From Pusillimonas minor (GTDB taxonomy: Bacteria; Pseudomonadota; Gammaproteobacteria; Burkholderiales; Burkholderiaceae_B): a stretch of DNA of 64,000 nucleotides. The stretch lies in the NCBI RefSeq assembly GCF_014237865.1, contig NZ_JACJUU010000001.1:124001-188000 (forward strand), in the 5' to 3' direction. The position numbers and the translations under genes are program-made. A model generated the notes under the pieces. It saw nothing but the letters and a program-made list of their open reading frames with translations. It searched no databases and was not told the DNA's origin. Each line of letters opens with the position of its first letter. Position 1 is the stretch's first letter. Positions 53,933 to 62,317 of this stretch are shown in pieces.

Positions 53933-54499
53933 ATGGCACTCAAGCTTCAGGTAATTATTTGCAGTACCCGCCCTGGCCGCGTTGGCCCGTCTGTGGCCAA
54001 ATGGTTTGCCGACTATGCCAAGGCCAATAGCCAGTTCGACATCGAACTGATTGACCTGGTCGACTTCAAGCTGCCCGTTTTTGACGAACCCAATCACCCG
54101 GCCATGCGCAACTACCAGCACGATCACACCAAACGCTGGAGCGCCAGTGTTGATTCGGCCGATGCGTTTGTATTTGTGACTCCCGAATACAACTACTGCG
54201 CACCGCCCTCGTTCTACAACGCCTTGAACTACCTGGTTAAGGAATGGGCCTACAAACCTGCCGGGTTCGTCAGCTACGGCGGCGTTTCGGGTGGCCTGCG
54301 CGCTGCCCAGCAAGCCAAATCGCTGGTGACAACCCTGCGCATGATGGCCATTACAGAAGGCGTGATGGTACCCATGGTGGCCACCATGCTCGACGAAAAC
54401 AAAAATTTCAAGTCGAATGAACTGATCGACAAATCGGCCGAAACCATGCTGGGCGAACTGCACCGGTGGGCCGTTGCCCTGAAAACCATGCGCGCCTGA
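53933..54499 (+). CDS. NAD(P)H-dependent FMN reductase
   Basis: 188 residues, flavodoxin-like FMN-dependent reductase family: LQVIICSTRPGRVGPSVAKWF at the N-terminus (FMN phosphate loop STRPGR) and VFVTPEYNYCAPPSFYNALNYL, which matches the PEYN motif around the flavin. Could serve as quinone, azo or chromate reductase or as reduced-flavin supplier. Divergent from nadE, GGAGA before the ATG. Confidence 0.92.
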   Translation: MALKLQVIICSTRPGRVGPSVAKWFADYAKANSQFDIELIDLVDFKLPVFDEPNHPAMRNYQHDHTKRWSASVDSADAFVFVTPEYNYCAPPSFYNALNYLVKEWAYKPAGFVSYGGVSGGLRAAQQAKSLVTTLRMMAITEGVMVPMVATMLDENKNFKSNELIDKSAETMLGELHRWAVALKTMRA

Positions 54500-54554
54500 A
54501 CCGGGTACGTAACAGTAAGCAGGTCAGCATAAAACCTGCAAACGCGTAATTCAA

Positions 54555-54600
54555 AACACCCCAAATATCAAACTGACGTCCGATTTTTGGGGTGTTGTTT
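54555..54600 (+). terminator. Terminator-like hairpin, member of a dispersed repeat
   Basis: Stem AACACCCCAAA (54555-54565) / TTTGGGGTGTT (54586-54596) around a 20-base loop, then GTTTAATC. It closes the FMN reductase gene. Its complement shares CACCCCAA and TCGGA in the same order with the sequence that begins at 63976. Confidence 0.7.
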
Positions 54601-54714
54601 AATCTGGCAATGGGGTCTTTTTATTGCAGTTGGATTTGGGCCGCTGCATTGCAGTTGAACGTGTGCCGCTGGCAAGACCAGACATCGGCCCGCCGATTTA
54701 GCCAAAATACGGTT

Positions 54715-55302
54715 TTAATTACCGGCACCCACCATGAAGTCACCCACGCCCAGCAGCGCCAACACACCTAACACGGCAAAAATGGCAGCCGCAATGCTGT
54801 GCACCAGCCGCATCGGAATCTTGGCGGCAAATTTATTCCCCACAAAAACGGCAGGCACATCGGCAATAAGCATGCCCAACGTCGTACCGGCAATCACCAA
54901 CACCGGCGCAGCGTAACTGGCGGCCAGGGCCACTGTCGCAATCTGCGTTTTATCGCCCATCTCGGCCAGAAAAAACGTCACAAACGTGGCGCCAAACACC
55001 CCAAGCCTGCGGGCAATCTGGGTTTCTTCCTCTTCGATCTTGTCCGGGATAAGTGTCCAGATAGCCATGGCCAAAAACGAGAGGCCGAGGACCCAGCGCA
55101 AAACATCGGGGCTGATTACGGTCGTGACCCAGGTGCCGACGGCGCCGGCCAGGCCATGGTTAAGCAAAGTTGCAGCCAAAATGCCCAAAATGATGGGTAC
55201 CGGCTTTTTGAACCGCGCGGCCAGAATAAACGCCAGCAACTGGGTTTTGTCACCCATTTCTGCCAGTGCGACGACACCGGTCGATACCCACAATGCTTCC
55301 AC
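54715..55302 (-). CDS. GDT1/TMEM165-family cation transporter
   Basis: 195 residues made of two homologous three-helix halves, each with the family motif: ALAEMGDKTQLLAFIL (residues 12-27) and FLAEMGDKTQIATVAL (about 114-129). Members are Mn2+ (MneA of Vibrio) or Ca2+/H+ exchangers. GTG start at 55302 preceded by AAGG. No manganese riboswitch could be recognised upstream. Convergent with the FMN reductase. Confidence 0.9.
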   Translation of the reverse strand: MEALWVSTGVVALAEMGDKTQLLAFILAARFKKPVPIILGILAATLLNHGLAGAVGTWVTTVISPDVLRWVLGLSFLAMAIWTLIPDKIEEEETQIARRLGVFGATFVTFFLAEMGDKTQIATVALAASYAAPVLVIAGTTLGMLIADVPAVFVGNKFAAKIPMRLVHSIAAAIFAVLGVLALLGVGDFMVGAGN

Positions 55303-55475
55303 AATGCTACCTTCACCTATAATTGACCCGGGCGGTATTGTATCGTCCTAAACCTGTCGCAGGCCTGACGACCGCAGCGCATTTACCAACCCCTGTTGCA
55401 GTGCTCACCGTGCCCGCCACATCGCGGCCCTCGTCCCGAACACTTTGTCACCCTCCCCGCCTCAAGGTAAACACC

Positions 55476-56348
55476 ATGCCGATGATTCCCGTCAAACACG
55501 CCGAAATCGTGACCTCACCCCGCCCGATCGAACGCCTGATTGTCGGGCGCCCCACCTCCGACGGTGCCGGTGTCAAATTGACACGTGTCCTTTCGGGCAG
55601 CCTGCAGCGACGCCTCGACCCGTACCTGATGCTCGACGCCTTTGGCAGCGACGACCCCGACGATTACATTGCCGGCTTCCCCAACCATCCGCACCGGGGT
55701 TTTGAAACCATTACCTACATGATTGCCGGGCGCATGCGCCACAACGACAGTGCCGGCAACGAAGGCATTTTGCAAAATGGCGGCGTGCAATGGATGACGG
55801 CCGGGCGCGGCGTTGTGCACTCGGAACTGCCCGAGCAAGAAGAAGGCGTAATGGAAGGTTTCCAGTTATGGCTGAATCTGCCCGCCGCCGACAAAATGTG
55901 CGCACCCGGGTATCTCGATATCCAGAATGAAGAGATGCCCGAAATTGCACCGTCGGCCAACGTCAACGTACGGGTCATTGCCGGGCAAAGCCACGGCGTT
56001 GCGGGGAAAATCCAGCGCACAAAAACCCGGCCGCTGTATCTCGACATCCACTTCAGTGGCCCGGGGCAGTTTTCACAGGCCATGCCGGCATCGGCAAACG
56101 CATTTGTTTATGTGTATCGTGGCGAGGTTAAAACGGGTAACACGCCCGTCCCCTTGCAAAACATGGGCATCTTTACCAACACACCGGGTACCGACGGCGT
56201 TGTTATCAGTGCAGACGGCCCGGCCCGCGTATTGCTCATCGCCGGCGAGCCCCTCAACGAGCCTATCGCCCAATACGGCCCGTTTGTCATGAACACCCAG
56301 CAAGAGCTCATGCAGGCCGTCAGCGACTTCCAATCAGGACAATTTTAA
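55476..56348 (+). CDS. Pirin family protein
   Basis: 290 residues, bicupin pirin. First-cupin metal site NHPHRGFETITYMIAG (His residues) and HSELPEQEEGVMEGFQLWLNLP. Bacterial pirins may have quercetinase activity or modify metabolism; the sequence shows metal-binding residues but not the substrate. ATG at 55476 follows AAGGTAAAC; upstream open frame overlaps the divergent promoter region and is not coding. dbpA follows after 4 bp, so they are probably co-transcribed. Confidence 0.92.
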   Translation: MPMIPVKHAEIVTSPRPIERLIVGRPTSDGAGVKLTRVLSGSLQRRLDPYLMLDAFGSDDPDDYIAGFPNHPHRGFETITYMIAGRMRHNDSAGNEGILQNGGVQWMTAGRGVVHSELPEQEEGVMEGFQLWLNLPAADKMCAPGYLDIQNEEMPEIAPSANVNVRVIAGQSHGVAGKIQRTKTRPLYLDIHFSGPGQFSQAMPASANAFVYVYRGEVKTGNTPVPLQNMGIFTNTPGTDGVVISADGPARVLLIAGEPLNEPIAQYGPFVMNTQQELMQAVSDFQSGQF

Positions 56349-56352
56349 ATTT

Positions 56353-57738
56353 ATGACCACACCTACGGGTTTCCACACCCTGCCGCTACCAGACACCTTA
56401 CTGGCCACACTCGACGACCTCGGTTTTACCGACATGACGCCGATTCAGGCGCAAACCTTGCCTTTGGCCCTCGACGGTAAAGACCTGATCGCGCAAGCCA
56501 AAACCGGTTCGGGTAAAACAGCGGCATTTGGCCTGCCCTTGCTGGCAAAGCTCAACCCACGCTACTTTGGCACACAGGCACTGGTACTTTGCCCCACCCG
56601 CGAACTGGCCGACCAGGTCAGCCGCGAACTGCGACGACTGGCGCGCAACATCGAAAACATCAAAATTCTTACCTTGTGTGGCGGTGCGGCCATCAAGCCG
56701 CAAATCGAATCGCTGCAGCACGGGGCCCATGTTGTTGTAGGTACGCCCGGCCGCGTGCGCGACCACCTTGAGCGCGAAAGCCTGATTTTGCCCGGGCTGC
56801 AAACCCTGGTGCTTGACGAAGCCGACCGCATGATCGACATGGGTTTCTATGACGACATGGTAGCGATTGCATCGCATTGCCCGCACAAGCGCCAAACCTT
56901 GCTGTTCTCGGCCACGTACCCCGACAACATCCGCAAGGCCAGCGCCCGCTTCCTTAACCGCCCGCTCGAAGTCTTCACCGAAGCCCTGCACAGCGCCCAC
57001 CACATCGAACAACATTTCTACGAAGTCAACGACGACCAGCGCCTCGACATTGCCGTCAAGCTGCTTTCAAAACACCGGCCTGGCTCCACCCTGATATTTT
57101 GCAACACCAAGGCGCGTGTCACCGACATGACCGACGTGCTGCGTGAACACGGTTTCAGCGCCCTCGAGCTTCACGGAGACATGGAACAACGCGACCGCGA
57201 GGACGTGATGATCCAGTTTGCCAACCAAAGCTGTGCTGTGCTGGTCGCCACCGACGTCGCCGCGCGGGGTCTAGACATCAAAACCCTCGATGCCGTCATC
57301 AACGTCGATATTTCGCCCGACCCCGAAGTGCACGTTCACCGCATTGGCCGTACCGGCCGAACCGACCAGCCCGGCCTGGCCATTAGCCTGGTAGGCACCA
57401 AAGAAATGCATTGGGCCGAGCGCATTGCGCAGTTCCAGAAGGCGCCTTTGGTATGGAAGCCGGTTGAATCCGTTAAAAAACAAGCCATTAAACCGGTGGG
57501 TGCGCCCATGGTCACCCTGTGTATTCAGGGGGGCAAGAAAAACAAGCTGCGCCCTGGCGACCTGCTCGGCGCCCTCACAAAAGACGCGGGCTTGCAATTC
57601 GACGATGTCGGCAAAATCACTATTCTTGATTATGTGGCTTTTGTCGCCTTAAAGCGCGAAGTTGCCGACGACGCCTACGCCCACCTGGCCAATGGCCAGA
57701 TAAAAGGCAAGCAATTCCGGATGCGCTTCATGAGCTGA
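56353..57738 (+). CDS. dbpA: ATP-dependent RNA helicase DbpA
   Basis: 461 residues, DEAD-box helicase for 23S rRNA hairpin 92 during 50S assembly. Q motif FTDMTPIQAQTLPLAL, Walker A AKTGSGKTAAFGLPL, DEAD (LVLDEADRM), SAT (LLFSATYPD), VATDVAARGLD and HRIGRTGR. The last 75 residues (RPGDLLGALTKDAGLQFDDVGKITILDYVAFV) are the DbpA RNA-binding domain that recognises hairpin 92, which sets it apart from RhlE or RhlB. Confidence 0.95.
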   Translation: MTTPTGFHTLPLPDTLLATLDDLGFTDMTPIQAQTLPLALDGKDLIAQAKTGSGKTAAFGLPLLAKLNPRYFGTQALVLCPTRELADQVSRELRRLARNIENIKILTLCGGAAIKPQIESLQHGAHVVVGTPGRVRDHLERESLILPGLQTLVLDEADRMIDMGFYDDMVAIASHCPHKRQTLLFSATYPDNIRKASARFLNRPLEVFTEALHSAHHIEQHFYEVNDDQRLDIAVKLLSKHRPGSTLIFCNTKARVTDMTDVLREHGFSALELHGDMEQRDREDVMIQFANQSCAVLVATDVAARGLDIKTLDAVINVDISPDPEVHVHRIGRTGRTDQPGLAISLVGTKEMHWAERIAQFQKAPLVWKPVESVKKQAIKPVGAPMVTLCIQGGKKNKLRPGDLLGALTKDAGLQFDDVGKITILDYVAFVALKREVADDAYAHLANGQIKGKQFRMRFMS

Positions 57739-57883
57739 TGCCGTACCCGGCAGCCTGCTGCGCAACCCTTACGCGGCAGGTATCAGCGGCGAACTACATA
57801 GCCTGCAGCCCGAATGGCTAAAAGAAAAATGTACGATCTATCGTCGGGTTGCGCTACCCGGCACCGTTGAACCGGGGCGGAAA

Positions 57884-58492
57884 CTATTCTTGCTCGTCGA
57901 CCGGGGCGTGTGTGGCAAACCAGTGGCCGAGCTTGGCGGCCTTGGTTTGCAAATACCCCTCGTTGTAGCGGTTCCGATTCACCTGCAAAGGCAAACGCTC
58001 GACGACATTAATGCCGGCTTGGGTAAGCGCGTTGACCTTTTTGGGGTTGTTGGTCATTAAACGCAGCTCCGACACCCCGAAATGCGCCAGCATAGGCTTG
58101 CAAATATCGTAGCGACGCATATCGGCAGGGAAGCCCAATTGAACATTGGCCTCGACGGTATCGGCGCCCTGGTCTTGCAACTGGTAAGCACGGATTTTAT
58201 TTACCAACCCAATGCCACGACCCTCTTGACGCAGGTAAAGCAACATACCCCGCCCTTCTTTGGCAATAACTTGCAGCGCGGTTTCTAGCTGGGCGCCGCA
58301 ATCGCAACGCTGGCTGAACAAGGCATCGCCGGTCAGGCACTCGGAGTGCACACGCGCCAGCACAGGTTGCCCGTCGGCGACATTACCCAACGTCAGGGCA
58401 ACGTGCTCTTTTCCGGTGTCGGGGGAAACAAAGGCGTGAAGCGTGAAAACAGCCCAAGGCGTGGGCAACTGACAAGAATCGACGTAATCCAA
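57884..58492 (-). CDS. ribA: GTP cyclohydrolase II
   Basis: First step of riboflavin synthesis. 202 residues. Zinc site [14 protein letters not shown]-binding [21 protein letters not shown], and the arginine/tyrosine segment [13 protein letters not shown]. There is no fused RibB domain. No ATG occurs in the right place; the best start is TTG at 58492 ([16 protein letters not shown]), which aligns with the family start. The frame remains open for 120 more codons but these lie in the fliA gene and its spacer and read as non-protein-like. Confidence 0.9.
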   Translation of the reverse strand: MDYVDSCQLPTPWAVFTLHAFVSPDTGKEHVALTLGNVADGQPVLARVHSECLTGDALFSQRCDCGAQLETALQVIAKEGRGMLLYLRQEGRGIGLVNKIRAYQLQDQGADTVEANVQLGFPADMRRYDICKPMLAHFGVSELRLMTNNPKKVNALTQAGINVVERLPLQVNRNRYNEGYLQTKAAKLGHWFATHAPVDEQE

Positions 58493-58590
58493 TTTGAGAT
58501 ACTCTGCGTATGCGCTGAAACAGCCGCAAATAAATGCAAGATTAACACTGTTTGCCCCGCGCAATGCCAGACAAGCGCTAGGCGACGCGT

Positions 58591-59352
58591 TTATAGCAAG
58601 TTCTGGAAATCGATCTCGCTGGGGTTTTCGTCCCAGGCACCCGAGGACAGCGCCGACCGGATACGCGCAATGGCTTGAGACCGCAACTGAGAAACGCGAC
58701 CCTCGGTTACGCCCAGCACCGCCGCGATTTCTTTCTGGTTCAGGTCTTGCTCGAACTGCAGCGACAACAACAATTGCTCGCGCTCGGGCAGCCGGGCAAT
58801 GGCATCGACCAACGCCGAACGCAGGCCCTGAGACATCAATAGCTGCAACGGGTTGGCCCATTGGCTATGCGTTTCGTCGGGGTCGCCGACGTTTTCGCCG
58901 GCATGGCCCGCATCATTCTGAAAGCGGGCAAGGTCTTCGTAGTGCACGACCTGAACCCCGCGCGCGTCTTCAAGCATGCTTTGGTAGTCGTCAAGCGGAA
59001 GATCGAGCTCGGCCGCAATTTCGGCCTCGGTCGCCGGACGCATGAGCTGCTGTTCGAGCTTGTGAACGGCCTGCTCGATGGCACGCGCCTTGGTACGTAC
59101 GCTGCGGGGCAGCCAGTCTTGGCTGCGCAGCTCGTCGAGCATGGCGCCGCGAATACGCGTAACGGCATAGGTTTCGAACTGGGCATCGGGCACTTGCTGG
59201 TAACGCCGCACAGCATCGAGCAAGCCCATCATGCCGGCCTGCATCAGGTCGTCGAGCTCGACACTGGGCGGCAGCTTTGAAATAAGCTGCAAGGCCAGAC
59301 GTCGCACCATGGGTGCGTATTGACCAACCAGTTGATCTTCCGAGAGCGACAT
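58591..59352 (-). CDS. fliA: Flagellar sigma factor FliA (sigma-28)
   Basis: 253 residues. Sigma regions: 2 ([37 protein letters not shown]), 3 (about 110-170), and 4 with helix-turn-helix ([25 protein letters not shown]). Directs polymerase to late flagellar genes, such as flaG-fliD downstream on the other strand. Start ATG 59352; an upstream frame of 28 codons contains no ribosome site. Divergent from flaG. Confidence 0.96.
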   Translation of the reverse strand: MSLSEDQLVGQYAPMVRRLALQLISKLPPSVELDDLMQAGMMGLLDAVRRYQQVPDAQFETYAVTRIRGAMLDELRSQDWLPRSVRTKARAIEQAVHKLEQQLMRPATEAEIAAELDLPLDDYQSMLEDARGVQVVHYEDLARFQNDAGHAGENVGDPDETHSQWANPLQLLMSQGLRSALVDAIARLPEREQLLLSLQFEQDLNQKEIAAVLGVTEGRVSQLRSQAIARIRSALSSGAWDENPSEIDFQNLL

Positions 59353-59422
59353 ACTTGTTTTAAACGTTGAACAGGGGAACAATAAGCCCGTTGCGCCAAT
59401 TATCGTAGTTTTTTTGCTACAA

Positions 59423-59451
59423 ATTCGCCGGATCAAGCCGGTATTCGCCGG
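59423..59451. repeat. Direct repeat ATTCGCCGG in the fliA-flaG spacer
   Basis: ATTCGCCGG occurs at 59423-59431 and 59443-59451, start to start 20 bp (two helical turns), between the divergent fliA and flaG genes. A TTATCGTAG run beside it (59400-59408) gives GATAAT on the minus strand as a -10 for fliA. Possible binding site of a regulator of fliA. Confidence 0.45.
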
Positions 59452-59478
59452 GTTATTCTGTAATTTGAGCCATTGACC

Positions 59479-59505
59479 TAAAGTTGACCCGACAACTGCC
59501 GTTAA
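59479..59505 (+). promoter_or_regulatory. Sigma-28 (FliA) promoter for flaG-fliD operon
   Basis: TAAAGTTG (59479-59486), 11-bp spacer, GCCGTTAA (59498-59505). The consensus is TAAAGTTT-N11-GCCGATAA, so 14 of 16 positions agree and the spacer is exact. It is 56 bp upstream of flaG. Confidence 0.88.
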
Positions 59506-59561
59506 GCACGTTATCCGTTAATAATAACCTGCCTGGTCATATCGCCTCGGGAGCATGCGTC

Positions 59562-59957
59562 ATGATTAACCCTTTATCTTCGTCCCCGCAAACCACCGCC
59601 GTGAACATTCAGGCGCAAGACGCGGGGCGTGTTGTCAGCCAGCCCGAACCCGCCCGCGTGGTTACCGCACTCGAAAGCGCCCTAGACGCACGGCTTAACG
59701 CACAAGACCAGCAGCAACAGCAACAAGACACCTCGGCCCGAGGCCTGGACGAAACCCTCGAAGACCTGAATGCCCGCATGCAGGCCTGGTCTACCGGGTT
59801 GCGCTTTACCGTCGATGAAGACGCCCAGCGCGTTGTGGTGTCCATCGTCGATAACAACACCGGCGAAGTCATTCGCACGGTGCCCAGCGATGCCGTCCTG
59901 AAGGTGGCAAAAATGATTGTCCAGTTGCAAGGGCAGGTCGTTGATACAAAAGCGTAA
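59562..59957 (+). CDS. flaG: FlaG family flagellar protein
   Basis: 131 residues. Low-complexity Gln stretch (DQQQQQQD, residues 49-56 region) separates a variable N-terminus from the conserved FlaG domain (LRFTVDEDAQRVVVSIVDNNTGEVIRTVPSDAVLKVAKMI). FlaG lies beside fliD in many polar-flagellate bacteria and affects filament length. Start at 59562 by CGGGAG; first gene behind the sigma-28 promoter. Confidence 0.9.
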   Translation: MINPLSSSPQTTAVNIQAQDAGRVVSQPEPARVVTALESALDARLNAQDQQQQQQDTSARGLDETLEDLNARMQAWSTGLRFTVDEDAQRVVVSIVDNNTGEVIRTVPSDAVLKVAKMIVQLQGQVVDTKA

Positions 59958-60068
59958 GGCCCGCAAGGCCACAACGCCTCAAACCGACAAAATAGACCAC
60001 ATTCTGTCGGTTGCACACGGGTTTACACTAACCCGTAATCGGTAAAAATAACCCCAAGGAGATTCAAA

Positions 60069-61472
60069 ATGGCTATTACTTCGATCGGTGTTGGTTCGGG
60101 GCTTCCGCTTCAGGATCTGCTGGCCGATCTGCGTGCCAGCGAGAGTCAAGCACTTACGGTTATTAAAAACCGCCAAACTTCCGAACAAAATCGTTTGTCG
60201 GCTTATGGCCGCATCAAAAGCGCAGTCGAGGCCCTGCAAGGCGCCACAACCGCGCTCAGCAAGCCCGAAGCCTTCACGACCCTTAAAACGTCAGTTAGTG
60301 GTGGCGACGGGTTGTCGGCCACCGCATCGGCCGACGCCATTGCCGGCAGCTACAAAGTCAAAGTCGAAACCTTGGCCACAACGCAATCGCTGGTCACCCA
60401 AGGTGTTGCCAGCCGCACCGACGCCCTGGGCGAAGGCGGCGTCATCACCTTTACCTACGGCGATGGCAGTACCAAAACGCTCGACCTCACCGGCGAAGAC
60501 ACCTCCATCGACGGCCTGATTGCCGCCATCAACGGCGACGACACCCTGGGTTTGCAAGCCACCGTACTGAACGACGGCTCGGGCACCCCGCACCGCCTGC
60601 TTATTACGTCAACAACCACCGGTACCGATGCAGCGCTTACCAACATTAGCGTAGCCGGCAACACCGACGGTGGCGGCGGCGAACCCCTGGCCGACCTGCT
60701 CAATTTCGGCAACGCCGGCTCTACCGTTAGCGAACAGGCCGCCAGCAACGCCAAAATCGACATCAACGGCGTCGCTATTACCAGCCAAACCAATACGGTT
60801 GAAGACGCCATCGAAGGTGTAACGCTTACGCTTAACGCCGAAGATGCCAGCAAAACGCTAAACCTTACCGTATCGCGCGACGACGAAGCCGCCACCAAGG
60901 CCATTACCAACTTCGTCAATGCCTACAACAGTCTGCAGGGCACAATCCGCTCGCTCACGTCGTTCAACACCGAAACCCAAACGGGTAATGTCCTGACCGG
61001 CGACTCCATGGCCCGCCGGGTGCAAGACCAGGTACGCGGCATTCTGACCGTCAGCAGCAGTTCGGGCGACATCCGCTCACTGGCCGACATGGGTATCGAA
61101 TTCAACTACCAGAACGGCGAACTGAAACTCGACACCGCCGAGCTGGCTAAAGCCATGAAAGACAGCCAGGGCGATATCGCCAGCTTCTTGCAAGGGCCGT
61201 TGGGCATAGCCGAACGCATGACGCAAATTACCGACAACTTGCTGGGTAGCAACGGGCCCATCACGTCGGCAACCAACGGCGTTAATCAGACCATCGAAAC
61301 GCTTAAAGAACAGTACGACACCGCCTCGGCGCGTATCGATTCGCGTATGGCCATTTATCAAAAGCAGTTCTCGGCGCTCGACACCATGCTTGCCGAAATG
61401 AACTCGGTCAGCAGCTACCTCACCACACAGTTGTCGGCCCTCGAAAACCTGAGCAACCAGACGAAAAAATGA
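60069..61472 (+). CDS. fliD: Flagellar filament cap protein FliD
   Basis: 467 residues. N-terminal coiled region (GLPLQDLLADLRASESQALTVIKNRQ), two hook-associated 2 domains (SYKVKVETLATTQSLVTQG; LVSRDDEAATKAITNFVNAYN) and the C-terminal coil (QYDTASARIDSRMAIYQKQFSALDTMLAEMN). Caps the growing filament and helps flagellin fold. Strong AAGGAGA before the ATG; ends in ATGA overlap with fliS. Confidence 0.95.
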   Translation: MAITSIGVGSGLPLQDLLADLRASESQALTVIKNRQTSEQNRLSAYGRIKSAVEALQGATTALSKPEAFTTLKTSVSGGDGLSATASADAIAGSYKVKVETLATTQSLVTQGVASRTDALGEGGVITFTYGDGSTKTLDLTGEDTSIDGLIAAINGDDTLGLQATVLNDGSGTPHRLLITSTTTGTDAALTNISVAGNTDGGGGEPLADLLNFGNAGSTVSEQAASNAKIDINGVAITSQTNTVEDAIEGVTLTLNAEDASKTLNLTVSRDDEAATKAITNFVNAYNSLQGTIRSLTSFNTETQTGNVLTGDSMARRVQDQVRGILTVSSSSGDIRSLADMGIEFNYQNGELKLDTAELAKAMKDSQGDIASFLQGPLGIAERMTQITDNLLGSNGPITSATNGVNQTIETLKEQYDTASARIDSRMAIYQKQFSALDTMLAEMNSVSSYLTTQLSALENLSNQTKK

Positions 61473-61909
61473 CCTATTCCATGCCCCGTGGCCCACGTGC
61501 CAATCGCTCGGTTCAGGCGTATGCCAATATCGGTCTCGAAACCGAAGTGCTCAGCGCATCGCCCGAGCGCCTTATTACCTTGCTTTACGATGGCGCGCTG
61601 GCTGCCATTGCCAAGGCAAGGCTATATATGGAAAACAACAACGCGCAAGGGCGCGGCGTGGCGCTATCCAAGGCCATCGACATTATCGAATCGGGCCTGA
61701 AAGCCAGCCTTAACATGGAAGCCGGCGGTGACCTGGCCAAGAACCTGTCGGCCACCTACGACCTGATGATCAGCCACCTGATGCTGGCCAACTTGCGCAA
61801 CGACATCAGCAAGCTCGACCTTGCCGAAAACATGCTCCGCGAAATTGCCGATGCCTGGAAGACTTCCGTCGACACGCCCAAGGCAAAAAATGGTGCTGCA
61901 GCAGCCTGA
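61469..61909 (+). CDS. fliS: Flagellin chaperone FliS
   Basis: 146 residues, helical bundle chaperone that binds the C-terminus of flagellin in the cytoplasm and prevents early polymerisation. Conserved N-terminal NRSVQAYANIGLETEVLSASPERLITLLYDGAL and the middle MSSHLM-like SHLMLANLRNDISKL. Start overlaps the fliD stop by 4 bp. Confidence 0.95.
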   Translation: MTYSMPRGPRANRSVQAYANIGLETEVLSASPERLITLLYDGALAAIAKARLYMENNNAQGRGVALSKAIDIIESGLKASLNMEAGGDLAKNLSATYDLMISHLMLANLRNDISKLDLAENMLREIADAWKTSVDTPKAKNGAAAA

Positions 61910-61960
61910 TACCCCCACCCCTGCGTCCTTTAAAGGCGCAGGCAACTTAAAGACCACGAC

Positions 61961-62317
61961 ATGCTCGCCGCCCACACAACTATGACCGAACCTACGCCCA
62001 CGCTGCGCCAGTACGAACTGATCGCAGAACTCTCCGACAAAATGGTCAGACTGGCGTCCCAGAACGACTGGGAGTCGGTCATTTCGGTGGGGCAAGAGTA
62101 TTGTCAGGCCGTCGAGTCACTACGCGCGCTCAGCCCGCTCGACGACGAAGACCGCATGGCCCGCAAGCCGCTGCTTACCAAAATTCTCAACGACGACGCA
62201 CGCATTCGGCACCTGGCCGCGCCAGAGCTCGAACGCCTGGGCAACATGCTGGGCAGTATCAAGCGCCAGCAAAATGTAGTGCAGGCCTACCTGGCGCAGC
62301 CTAAAACGCAATCATGA
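61961..62317 (+). CDS. fliT: Flagellar protein FliT (export chaperone)
   Basis: 118 residues, mostly helical: LRQYELIAELSDKMVRLASQNDWESVISVGQEYC and a C-terminal arm (LGSIKRQQNVVQAYL). FliT binds FliD as chaperone and also represses FlhDC. It is poorly conserved, so identity rests mainly on the fliD-fliS-fliT position and helical pattern. A second ATG at 61982 is possible. It overlaps fliK by 4 bp. Confidence 0.82.
   Translation: MLAAHTTMTEPTPTLRQYELIAELSDKMVRLASQNDWESVISVGQEYCQAVESLRALSPLDDEDRMARKPLLTKILNDDARIRHLAAPELERLGNMLGSIKRQQNVVQAYLAQPKTQS

Noticed and set aside
55303-55475. Manganese (yybP-ykoY) riboswitch before the GDT1-family gene
   Set aside because: The conserved core could not be found in the upstream sequence on the minus strand.
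58493-58861. N-terminal extension of ribA by about 120 codons
   Set aside because: The segment overlaps fliA in another frame, is Arg/Ala-rich and not part of any GTP cyclohydrolase II.
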